From NCBI GenBank assembly GCA_035079385.1, contig JAVHKY010000082.1:1-64000 (forward strand): 64,000 bases of DNA, written 5' to 3'. The notes beneath the pieces are model-generated. The model was not told where the DNA came from. It worked only from the letters and a program-made list of their open reading frames with translations, and did not search any database. Shown here in pieces: positions 1-14,458 of the stretch; the stretch's first letter is position 1; every line of letters starts with the position of its first letter. Source of the stretch: Aspidiotus rigidus (lineage: Eukaryota > Arthropoda > Insecta > Hemiptera > Diaspididae). A program made the position numbers and the translations under genes.

Positions 1-1
1 C

Positions 2-199
2 CACAGTTTCCGCGAGGGATCCGAAAAGCTCCTCCATAAGGAGAATTCCTACCGTAAGCGTATCGCCCTCGAGAATATAGAGATAATGCGTCACCTCAAC
101 ACTGACGGTATCACTATACTCAACTCGTACATTCCGGAAGATGGCTTGATCGAACAGGTTTATGATTCACACCGTGATTTCTCGTTCGGACGATCTTAA
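2..199 (+). pseudogene. Penelope-like element tail (end of GIY-YIG region)
   Basis: An open frame runs in from the left edge and stops at TAA (197-199). It reads HSFREGSEKLL, then LENIEIMRHLN and a short acidic tail. The same layout (ESGHSF, later LENIEIIRDRN) is seen in the PLE remnant at 44.8-45.4 kb, which carries a recognisable GIY-YIG segment upstream, so this is the C-terminal end of a PLE polyprotein (RT plus GIY-YIG endonuclease). Only the last 65 codons are inside the window, so whether the upstream part is intact cannot be seen. The assignment is by similarity within the window, not by a database search. Confidence 0.6.
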
Positions 200-240
200 T
201 ACCTCTTCCTTCTCATTCGTTCGTCAGTTGCTTTCATTTC

Positions 241-278
241 AGGTCTGAAGATGGTTGTTTAACCGAAAGCGCTCCCTT
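241..278 (+). ncRNA. hammerhead-ribozyme-like motif in PLE 3' end
   Basis: Just downstream of the PLE stop codon are CTGAAGA (245-251), one T, a 4-bp stem GGTT/AACC around loop GTTT, GAAA (265-268), the self-complementary GCGC, then TC and CCCT. This order matches the hammerhead core CUGANGA - stem II - GAAA - short stem III - UC cleavage. Stem I is weak (AGG/CCT with a bulged or mismatched T). PLEs are known to carry minimal hammerheads in their terminal repeats. This copy could be inactive. Confidence 0.5.
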
Positions 279-368
279 CGTTTTTATTTTCTGCGGTTTG
301 CATTTGTTTACTCTCCCTTTAGAGTATTCGTTTTTTCGTTTATTGTGTCTTTCGTCTTTCGATGAAAT

Positions 369-1455
369 ATGGAAGTTGTTGAAATGACGGATATAGAAGC
401 CTTCATCGGTCTTGATTTTGTTCGACCATTTATTATCGGAAATAGAATTGTAAAAGCAAAACATGTCTTCGATGTTCGATTGAAGATGAATCAGTCGTCA
501 ACGAAAGTATTTGGTCTTTGTTTGGCTACGTGTGAGCTTCCGGGGCCGCCTCATCGACTTGAAGTCCAAATTACGAATAAGGTTAGTGTAGTAAATTAGC
601 AGTAGTTAGTTATTGGTCGTAAAAATAACTGCCTATGCGCTTTGACGGCAAGTAGGAACTACACAGATCATTAACAATTTTGCATATTGTATTGCGTAAT
701 TCGACGTGCACAGAGTTACCGCAGCAGTGGGGTAAGAAGGGTTCAGCGAATGCAGTGCGAGAACTCTTTCACCCTGTTCCTGTACACCAGTTCTGTCATC
801 TACCAAAACGAAACCCGAGATGGAGAAAATGGGATGAAGAAGTTCCAGAGTGTATTCTACTCGAAGTCAAAGAGATTATGTTTAAAGGTACGTCAAGAAC
901 GCGAAGAGTAGAAATTTACGTAATAACGATAGGTAGTCGACGTTTGAGCTTTGAGAAAACCCTTACTCATAAAAACTTGTATTTTTGTTCCTAATTCATC
1001 AACACTATTTCATTGAAAGAATTATGAGATAAGGATACTTTTGATGTGCAAGAGTGGTTTGGGGATTAAAACAGAGACACTACGAGCTTAATTATTAATT
1101 AGAATATATCAGCGCGTTATTTCATTGGTTTCATAGGTATCACAGGCAAATGCATGGTGCGGTAAGCTGAGGAAGGCCGAGGAACAGCTGCCTATTTGGA
1201 CAGACATGAGCTGGACTCCCTCGAGCATTACGATTTCCTTGATCTGCTCTCCGATTGTGAGACCGCATTCATTTTTCGTGGTCTAAGTGAGGAAGGTATA
1301 ATGTTTGCGGAAAGGATGAACCGTATGTCAACGATATGGTACAAGAAGTTCGAGATTTCTATTTCGCTCACGTGTCTGTCTCTCAGGAAGATGTTGCAAG
1401 AATATTCTCACTGTCCATCGGCCAAGACAATTTTCACTGGAGAAAGGAGCGATAA
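369..1455 (+). pseudogene. ISL2EU element, 5' exons of the YqaJ-nuclease gene
   Basis: Upstream exons of the gene whose nuclease domain lies at 1845-2465. Exon 1 (369-581) starts at ATG and ends at AAG/GTTAGT. It reads like the N-terminal part of SWIM/YqaJ proteins of ISL2EU transposons (KAKHVFDV..., FGLCLATCELPGPPHRLEVQ). A second piece around 690-893 has TELPQQWGKK and a PVPV motif and ends at AAAG/GTACGT. A third piece, about 1310-1455, reads VRDFYFAHVSVSQEDVA...WRKER, the usual lead-in to the nuclease domain. The SWIM zinc-finger cysteines expected between exon 1 and the second piece are not visible. The third piece ends with an in-frame TAA directly at the donor (1453-1455 followed by GTGAGC). 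The copy is therefore probably dead. Confidence 0.5.
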
Positions 1456-1485
1456 GTGAGCTTCACTCTTTCGAACTGAAAAACA

Positions 1486-1758
1486 GCTGAATTAGAAAAA
1501 TTGAACAAATTACATTTTCCGTATAAAATTTTACTAAAAGACTATGTTAAACGTTTTCGGCTTACAACATAATGGGAACAAAATATAAACTGAACTACCG
1601 AGATACATTCGATCCTGATCGCTTCAAGATCGAACGTATCTCGGGGTAGTTCAGTTTATATTTTGTTACGGTGATGTTGTAAGCCGAAAACGTTTAACAT
1701 AGTCTTTGAATAAAATTTTATACGGAAAATGTAATTTGTTCAATTTTTCTAATTCAGC
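1486..1758. mobile_element. near-perfect fold-back (MITE-like) element
   Basis: The two halves are reverse complements with only a few differences: it begins GCTGAATTAGAAAAATTGAA and ends with the reverse complement, with the centre near 1622. The arms are about 130 bp and can form a long hairpin. It lies in the intron between the last two visible exons of the ISL2EU YqaJ gene, so it is probably a secondary insertion. It has no coding capacity. The near identity of the arms suggests recent origin or gene conversion. Confidence 0.75.
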
Positions 1759-1844
1759 ATGTACTGTAATCTCAAAGAACAGTTCAATAACATTGAAGAA
1801 TAGCTAGCAGATTCAATACTCATTTTGGTTATTTCTGTTGCTAG

Positions 1845-2465
1845 ATTCGGATAACTGGTTCAACTGCACACAAATATCGAGCTAGAATGACAGCTAAAAC
1901 CACTTGGTTATCAAAGTGCCAGAATTTAATATTGCCTAAAAAGCCCTTCCGTGGAAATGAAGATACAAAGTACGGCAAGGAATGCGAACCAATTGCTTTG
2001 CGATTGTTTGCGGAAGGATTACCTGACCATAAAATCCAAACTCAATTGGGATTTTGCGTAAACGCCCACATGCCCTGTTTTGGATTTAGTCCTGATGGGA
2101 TAATGGACGAGAAGGTCGTGTTAGAGGTGAAGAGCCTTGCTGTTGGTAAAAAATTAGCAGGTGAAGCTTTTTGCGAGCAACTTACAAAGAAGCCAAAATA
2201 TCTCGAGAAGAAGGAGTCTGGTGTTTATGTTCTGAAAAAGAATGCCTTCTACACGCAGATTCAATTTGGTATGGCCGTTCTCAATTTAAACCTGGGAAAA
2301 TTACTCCTGTACTATCGCTCAACGTCAGAGGGAGTCGTCGCCATTGACGTTCCACGAGACGATGAATTTATTGCGGCACTCGTTGGAAACTTGAAAACAG
2401 ACTATTACAGTCATATCCTACCATTTTTAGTTTCTAATTGTAAAGAATTATTACTAAATAAATAA
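1845..2465 (+). CDS. YqaJ-like nuclease exon of an ISL2EU transposon
   Basis: This is the last exon, after acceptor TTGCTAG (1838-1844), and it stops at TAA. It starts IRITGSTAHKYRA, the conserved entry of the YqaJ/lambda-exonuclease-like PD-(D/E)XK domain. The catalytic landmarks are YGKECEPIA (conserved Glu), FGFSPDGI (Asp), LEVKSL (E-x-K) and the later YTQIQFGMAVL segment. The family fold is a restriction-like 5'-3' exonuclease. In ISL2EU elements this protein accompanies the DDE transposase and is thought to act in transposition. The convergent transposase gene at 2870-3518 supports that reading. The nuclease core looks intact, though the upstream exon has a nonsense codon. Confidence 0.75.
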   Translation: MRITGSTAHKYRARMTAKTTWLSKCQNLILPKKPFRGNEDTKYGKECEPIALRLFAEGLPDHKIQTQLGFCVNAHMPCFGFSPDGIMDEKVVLEVKSLAVGKKLAGEAFCEQLTKKPKYLEKKESGVYVLKKNAFYTQIQFGMAVLNLNLGKLLLYYRSTSEGVVAIDVPRDDEFIAALVGNLKTDYYSHILPFLVSNCKELLLNK

Positions 2466-2869
2466 TCGGGAGCAAATTTATTCAAATTGAAATTATTCAC
2501 ACTATGTACAAAAAACAAGTAGAGTACTCCTCTAAATACCAAAATAACATGAAAAGGTTCATTATTATTAACTCTAGTATTTGAACGCAACGGTAACCGT
2601 AGAATTGGGCACCAAAAAAAAAGAAAAAAAGAGAAAAAAAAGGTGACGTTCTGACTAGCTATAGACCAGTATTTTAAACGTCAATCTGCAAATTGTCCAA
2701 TTAAAGGTAAGGTAAGGTCACTTATTTCTATAAACAATTAACAAACTGAAATTTACACACCTAGTAAATAATTACGTGAAAAGTAAAAACATGGTTAGAA
2801 GAATCTCCGCAAGAGAAATTGTAGCACTTCAGCTGGGTACTTCATGCACAATGATGAAATCGTTCATTA
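2466..2869. other. intergenic gap between convergent ISL2EU genes
   Basis: This is AT-rich spacer between the two converging ORFs, with an A-rich stretch near 2610-2640. No further ORF or repeat was recognised. It presumably holds both 3' UTRs. Confidence 0.5.
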
Positions 2870-3518
2870 CTAAAGATTGACAAGAGCACAAGCAACGGTG
2901 AGGATTTTGTCACCATAATCGATAAGTGACCATGGAAGTTGTGAATTCAGTAATTTGAATATTCGTATACGCTGAATAGTACGTTCCACGTGAACGCGTG
3001 CGCTTGCAATTCTTCTACACGTCTCAACTTCTTCAGCCGTGAATTGTTTCTTGGATGAGTCAAAAAACGGTGGTCGATACAACTTCAAATTTCTATTCAG
3101 ACACTCAAGGTCGATATCGAAGCCCTTATCGACCATGACAGCACTTCCAGGTTGACACTTGTCAAGTATTTTGCTATCATTGACAATAAACTTATCAGAA
3201 GCTCTTCCTCCATATAACAAACTGACGTGCATGATGGTTCCATCAGGCGCAACTGATAGTAAAAATTTCAAGGTGTTCTTCCCTTTGTAATGAGAGTAGG
3301 TTCTAACGGAGCAATTTAGACATTTACTTATTTGGACTGGAATTTCTGCACAGTCCATCACGATTTGAGTATCCGTAAACATGACAAAATGAACCGGTAA
3401 ATTATCTTTTATTTTTTCAGTTGGAAGCCATACGATGAACTGCTTCAGAATGGAATGAAGGATGTCCATAGTAAGCAAGAAACATCGGCTGGCACATTGT
3501 TCACTAATTTGGAAGAAA
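2870..3518 (-). CDS. ISL2EU/PIF-Harbinger-like DDE transposase (3' exon)
   Basis: A DDE_Tnp_4-type catalytic domain. The open frame runs from a candidate acceptor (TGTAG, exon start 3518) through ATG at 3469 to the stop near 2878. Numbered from 3478, the likely triad is D42 in IVMDCAEIPVQ, D117 in VMVDKGFDI and E165 in RVHVERTIQRIR. SHYKGKNTLKFLL and LYGGRASDK are also family hallmarks. The spacing is as in PIF/Harbinger and ISL2EU enzymes, which cut and paste DNA transposons in the nucleus. No N-terminal THAP domain was found upstream, so the 5' exon is missing or too decayed. The catalytic part is uninterrupted. Confidence 0.8.
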
Positions 3519-4368
3519 CTACATAATTATTTTCCTTTAGCGTAACTTACAAATTATTTCATCCATATTCGGCTGTGATTTTGTCTAATTTCGCACCTTT
3601 AGAATATAGGTCAGGGCATTGAACGGATAAGTCAATGTCAAGTTTTCTTTCTTTTAGGCGAGGGGTTGGTGAAGAAAGGAATTTCGATCTACTATGGAAA
3701 ATGAGTGTGCGTTTAACATTTTCCGCCCGAGTGAAATATCATATTTCAAAACAAAGCATGTTTTTTTTTTTTTTTCTTCTTCATTATTGAGAGTTGGAGA
3801 TAGAGATATCGTGTGATAGAAATATCGTGTTTGCTCTTTCTTGCGGTCATCAACATCGAAAAGGTAGATTACGAGCTGTTTCGCTTGACAATTTAGCGAG
3901 GAGTTTGAGATCATAGCGTAAATGTAGAACGATGTAAGTGTAGAGTGGGTAGCTAATAAGAAATTTGAGTGTGTGTATTTGTGTACCGCGGTTTTTTTTT
4001 CTTTCTCTTGTCTTTTCTTTTTTGATGATGATGGAGTTTAATTACTTACCACGCCTGTTTCCAAGAAGAAAACTGATTGATCAGTGAATTTTTTTTTAAA
4101 GAAGAATAAAGAAAAATTGATGACTTGTTGATGGCAACACAAAGTTTATTTGTACAGTGCATATTTATTACATTGTCGTTTAAGTTGGAGCCAAATTCGT
4201 TGTTTATGATCAATCAATTTGTTAGTTGGAGTTTCTGAAAATATAAATAACATAAGTATTAGTCACTATTTACCTACTTAGACGTTGGGAACATTATGAT
4301 GTGCGGAAGAGTGGTAGTCAATGAGTGAAGTTTTTTGATTCGAGCTAAAGGCCAAGTCAATGAGGATT
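3519..4368. other. anonymous AT-rich stretch
   Basis: Homopolymer T/A runs and no recognisable protein. The small minus-strand ORF at 3654-3914 resembles nothing known and is not called. The missing 5' part and end of the ISL2EU element may lie here. Confidence 0.4.
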
Positions 4369-5620
4369 GTGAGTTTTATTTGAGAATTAGAAGATCCCCG
4401 AGTTGAAGTTCTTTGGTTGGAGTTTTTCCTTTATATCGTTGTTGGAGTGTGTGAAGATAATCACGAGACCATTGTTTCCAGAAAGCTTGAGTGAGTTTGG
4501 TTATTGTTTTAGACAATTGTCTGGGGTGTTTGTGAGATCTTTGTTTGGGATTGCGGTTAATGGACCACCAACTAGAATGTGGCCAGGAGTTAGAGCATTT
4601 ATTTCAGTGAGGTCGGACAACTCTCTGTATAATTGTCGAGAATTCAAACATACCTCTATATTTACTAGTAGGGTGCAATATTCCTCATAGGTAAAACGAG
4701 CGTCTGTCAATATTCTATTAAGATGACCCTTAACTCTGAGTTGACTCCTGCCTCACAGAGCCCCCCAAAATGTGGAGTATACTCGTATGTTGGTATAAAA
4801 CTCCATTTTATTCCTTTGTAAAGCAGTTCATTTGAGATTAGAATTATTTCTCTCAAAGAATTCAGTTATTTCTTTAAGTTTATTATTGGCTCTCAAAAAT
4901 GTGGTACCGTTAACGGAGTGGATTTCTTCTGGAATCCCACGACAACCTATGGACCCAGATAGGGCGGCTATGAAAGCAGTTGATGTCAAGTCAGTAACTA
5001 ACTCAAGATGTACAGCACAGGTACTATAACTAAAAAATACAGCGAACCCCACTTATTACGATCACGTTCGGCCAAACTAGAAGTGATAACATTATCCGGG
5101 TGATAACTATAGACGGAGAGCAAAAAAAAAAAAATTAATACAGTAATGATGATAAACATACATAAAGAATATAAATTATCCTTTTTTGACTTGAAAAAAA
5201 AAAAAAAAAAAAATGGTCAATTGTTGATTGAACTGTATTATTACACAGAATACGTTTTATGTATTCTTCATATTTATATTGCAAATCAAATTCCTCCTGA
5301 GTATGCCGAGTGCACTGAGCATTTCTATGTTAGAAGGGGGCGGATCTATTTTGATTACAACGCGCGGGTGATAACATTAACCGCGTTCATAATAAGCGGG
5401 GTTCTCTGTAGTGCGATGTAAGCTTTAGTGACTACCTTACACCGAGGTCTATATTGAAGGAGAGAGACTGGACCTGCGTAATCCACACCGCTTATGTTGA
5501 ACGGTTTGGATGGTATTAGTTTACTTGGGTGTAAGGCAGCCATCATTTGGCTTTTTACTTTTGATCGTATTCTTAAACATGGAGTGCAGTGCCAAATACA
5601 GTGATTAATTGCGTATGAGA
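4369..5620 (-). pseudogene. BEL/Pao LTR-retrotransposon integrase remnant
   Basis: Read from 5620 down to 4369, the segments follow the order of a BEL/Pao integrase. First comes a CxxC-type piece (CTPCLRIRSKVKSQM), then PFNISGVDYAGPV and KAYIAL. The core continues at 5039 with AVHLELVTDLT and GIPEEI, then EACLNSR-like VCLNSRQLYREL, ALTPGHILVGGPL, and finally FWKQWSRDYLHTLQQRYKG before a stop near 4369. Such integrases insert retrotransposon cDNA. The piece is split by a MITE (5040-5408) and carries frameshifts elsewhere. No LTRs, RT or protease were recognised nearby, so it is an internal fragment. Confidence 0.8.
5040..5408. mobile_element. TA-flanked MITE inside BEL/Pao integrase
   Basis: A 369-bp element. 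The left end CAGCGAACCCCACTTATTA is mirrored at the right by the complement CAGAGAACCCCGCTTATTA. Each end is bordered by TA (5038-5039 and 5409-5410), the target duplication of Tc1/mariner-type elements. The interior has A tracts and no transposase. If the insert and one TA are taken out, the host integrase frame reads straight through, which fixes both ends. Confidence 0.85.
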
Positions 5621-5810
5621 TGCAGCATCGTTGGATGTGTCTCTTCTTGTAAGTTAGTTATCGATTGTGTTCGCATGCGGTATCTTGTTTATTGTTCGCA
5701 TATCGTATATAAAAAATTGAATGTTCATTGTTCAAATATAAAATCGCATACAAATTAAAAATTATTAAAACTAGCATAATTTATCGCTATTAGGTACTTT
5801 TACTCTGTTA

Positions 5811-5945
5811 TCAGTTGATGTGACGTCATAGTGATAGAATTTATGAGCTGAGTTTTATTGTTCATTCTACAAACATACAGCTTGATTGACAGGTCATTGG
5901 TATATTTAATCTAAAAAGAGGGAGCGACTCTCTCAATCAGTTTTG
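5811..5945 (-). repeat. partial inverted copy of repeat family R (also at 23.6 and 38.6 kb)
   Basis: The reverse complement of this stretch matches about 135 bp shared by 23.6-23.8 kb and 38.7-38.8 kb, including a TGACGTCA palindrome followed by CATCAACTGATAA and the segment TGAACAATAAAACTCAG. It is truncated relative to the other copies. Confidence 0.65.
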
Positions 5946-6036
5946 CATCGTGAGAGGAAAAATCGTGTATTACTCAGAGTTTTTCAAGTTTTACATCAAT
6001 TTGATTTTTGACATATTTTACAAGCCTATATATTTG

Positions 6037-10535
<4,499 letters not shown>

Positions 10536-11002
10536 TAATAAAAAGCATCCGGAAAACGGCCCTTTCCGCCGCAGTTTTTTGCTTGGAAAACGTTCGATTT
10601 CTGTACAGTGTTGCGCTGATCTTTTTTGCTTTCCATTTTTACTTTCCGCAACTGTTAATTGATGCGGAAAACAAAAATGTACTGTCGCGGAAAACAAAAA
10701 TGTACTATCGTTCTGTTCTCCCTTCTTCTTCCTACCCTGCCATCACTCTCCCCTCCAGTTGCTGCGCTTCTTTCTCTTGCGAGGTTCTCCAAGCCGTCCT
10801 TTCGTCGCTCGTGATGTTTGCCGTAGGGATTCGAACTCGCGTCACTTGCTTCCAGAGCCGTCGTTCTTACCACTAGACCATCGTAGACCCCTAGTGAATA
10901 CAATGTTATTTGACTATGAATATAATGCGAATTCCGAAACGAACGAACGGAGAAGCAAAAAACTGCGGCTGGAGGGCCGTTTTTCGAACGCTTTTCATTA
11001 AA
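10536..11002 (-). mobile_element. tRNA-derived SINE within a composite with inverted ends (copy 1)
   Basis: On the minus strand the head (from about 10891) holds a pol III A box TGGTCTAGTGG (10870-10880) and B box GAGTTCGAATCCC (10826-10838), spaced as in a tRNA. The body runs left to a tail with GCAAAAAACTGCGGCGG near 10570. To the right of the head is an inverted partial copy of that tail (GCAAAAAACTGCGGCTGG near 10955), so the unit has inverted ends. A second copy with the same layout is at 17063-17553. Confidence 0.7.
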
Positions 11003-11130
11003 ATAGTATACGTAACAGAGTTGAAAAATAAGCGATTAATTCGTTCGATTGCGTCACTCGCTTCGCTCGCTCCGCAAACGTCGCACTCGTTAATCGCTTA
11101 TTTTCCGCCTCTGTTACGTAATATACTATT
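11002..11130. mobile_element. short fold-back element next to SINE composite (copy 1)
   Basis: The inverted ends ATAGTATACGTAACAGAG and CTCTGTTACGTAATATACTAT surround CG-rich sequence, with AATAAGCGATTAA in the arms. The same fold-back follows the second SINE composite at 17551-17650, so the two units move or were duplicated together. Confidence 0.65.
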
Positions 11131-12605
11131 ACCGTCATCGATCTGAAATCAAAATTTAGAAGTTTTTCATGAAGATTGAATTTAGTAGGCAATAAATGGA
11201 GAATAAATCGACAATTAAATACCTACTGAATCACTTCTAAATAATTCTATGTATTAAATTGTGACTCTATTTTGACAATAATCTTCAAAATTCTCACACT
11301 ACAGCACAAAATAAATAAAGAAATAAAGAAAAAAAACACTTCATTGAATTTTTCAATAACAGAATGAACAATAACTAAACAATTGAAGAACTTCGAACGT
11401 ACCTATTTCAATTGTGATGATGATGAGGTAATGAAATCCAATAGGTAGATAGCCTTCTTTTGATTATAGAATTTCTTATACGGTAGGTAATCTTCATATT
11501 TGCTCAATCATAGCCGAACGTATTAACCCAACATTGACAAGAGCAATTACATAGGTACTATGACACTCACTGACTCGCATTGATGATTTCACAACACCTT
11601 GACAAATGTCAATTCCTATTTGCATGAGAATAATATTCAAAATATCATCATACCATCAGTATTCTGAATTAGAAACAATTGAAAACAGAGACCTGGCTCA
11701 ATCGAAAATACTAAATTTTATTATTTCATTCCATGCTATGGTGTAAGGCATTTACGTGATACGATAGGTATTTGGTCATGACGATTTGAAGTTACTTGTA
11801 ATATCAAAAGAAACATACGAAGTTCGAAGCTCGAGAATAGCTGAATAAGCATCAGGTTTATATATCGTACGAGCTACCAAAAATTATCCACGCGCGGTCT
11901 TCGGATCTGCAACTAGGCGTTGACCAAAGCCTATTCGATGCGTATACCTATTAAGGAAACTCTACGTCCGTAATATTATTATACGTAGTTTCATCAACGA
12001 AAAGCCGAAAATATCGCTCGTGCACATCGTACTTGTTTTGTAATTAGGTATACGTGCGTATAATATGTTGTTCGAATAAAGTATCAGTTCTACTCGCCTC
12101 GGATTCACAGTTTTTGGAAGCTATCCGGACACCTCAAGAGGGGACACCCGACTCCTTTTTACCATACATGCGTAATAGATGATGATAAATAACACATTAC
12201 CTACTCAATAATACCGCGGTATCTATACTTACAGGTATTTGTAGAGATAGATTTCAAGCTAGTTGATATGAGCCCTTCTAAGAGCTTTTTCTACAATTAT
12301 TTTTTGTTGAACTTCAAAGGAATGAAACTGGGTGTAGACGCAAAATGCAGGTCCAAAAAAAATTGAATTGCGTACTCCAAGTGCAGTAACTCGCGATCGA
12401 ATGTCAACGACAAATTATTCAATGAATGAATGATCAGTGAACAACTACAATTGAAAGAATTGAAAGAAAATAAGGAATTATAATAAATTCTAGGTACATA
12501 TGAATATAGAATAAGTATTTAGCCCATCAATATAGAGCGGTCTGTAGTAGCAATCATTCTTGACTTCAACATTTCTTGGTTTTTTTTTTAAACGATAGTA
12601 CTAAC
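11131..12605. other. anonymous AT-rich stretch
   Basis: No ORF with family similarity, no repeat recognised. Confidence 0.4.
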
Positions 12606-12770
12606 CAGTGCTGGATTTAACACATTGGCCGCCCTAGGCAAAAACCGTCCTGCCATCCTCGTGTAAACGCTAATCATTTTTTCAGAATTAAAAAAAAAAA
12701 AAATCCCGTCTTGGACAATTTTGCCGCTCTAGGCACGTGCTTATGTTGCCTATGCCTAAAACCGGCACTG
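12606..12770. mobile_element. small hAT-like MITE
   Basis: A 165-bp unit with ends CAGTGCTGG and CCGGCACTG, the CAGTG start being typical of hAT elements. The internal GCCGCCCTAGGC and GCCGCTCTAGGC resemble each other and the hAT remnant at 20.6 kb (CCTAGAGCGGC). The flanks GTACTAAC and ACATTAAC agree at only 5 of 8 positions, so the target duplication is weak. Confidence 0.55.
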
Positions 12771-13091
12771 ACATTAACCTGATTCAGAATACGTTTGCAG
12801 ACCATCGCATTCGTCAATAATTGCGCACCTTATGCACCTAGTTGTATTTAATACTATTGTACAGAATACGTATTTTACTTAGGAGGTCAAGTAAAATATG
12901 GGGGACTAATCAACCTATATACAATGAAAAGATAAGAACTTACTTGATGGAGAAGAAACGGGTAGTATCCAAAGAAACACCCAAACAATTGAAATAAATT
13001 GGGCGATGGCTTAATAATTCAGTAAGTACAATCGACGAAAAAATAGATAATTAATTCAATAAGCACAGTCGATGAAGATATTATATACCTG
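12771..13091. other. anonymous spacer
   Basis: AT-rich and non-coding; nothing recognised. Confidence 0.4.
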
Positions 13092-14020
<929 letters not shown>

Positions 14021-14049
14021 TAAAATAGAGCAGGAAGTGCTAGATTACG

Positions 14050-14458
14050 ACTAAGAATAGAAACGAGTCATCCGTATCTATCATCAACTTTCATGTTGTG
14101 GATGGTGTAGTATCGAGAGAACTGAAGTTGAGGATGTGTCCAGTGATAGGAGATAGGAAAGTTGCACCGAGATCGTTTAGTACGTTGTTACCATTAATTT
14201 TTACCGCAGATATTGTTTCGGCTTCCTCCGCCAGGTTCATGAAATTTCCTTTCGGACGGGGAAGGACGAGTTCACCGGAAACTTTATCGAAATCGTGCTC
14301 ATTCTCGATACAGTGCTTGGCCATGGCCGAATCTGATGGCTTCTTTGAAAATTGTAGGCGTACCGATGTTCGCTAAAACGTCTCCTAAACTCACGACCCG
14401 TCTGTCCTATATACAGTGCCTCGTAATCGCCACAGTGAAGCCTATATATCCCAGATTT
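14050..14458 (-). pseudogene. PLE GIY-YIG domain and 3' end (continues 14459-16204)
   Basis: After the TGA that closes the RT ORF, the same frame continues KSGIYRLHCGDYEALYIGQTGREFRRRFSEH, split by no other stop. This is the GIY-YIG endonuclease core (GIY and YIG motifs, then Arg). A one-base frame change near 14345 is then needed to reach SDSAMAKHCIENEHDF and the C-terminus. PLE GIY-YIG domains nick target DNA. The premature TGA and the frameshift show the copy is inactive as it stands. Confidence 0.85.

Noticed and set aside
10820..10895. Possible tRNA gene (A and B boxes at 10.8, 17.3 and 55.3 kb)
   Set aside because: No pairing acceptor or anticodon stems, shared bodies and tails downstream; these are tRNA-derived SINEs.
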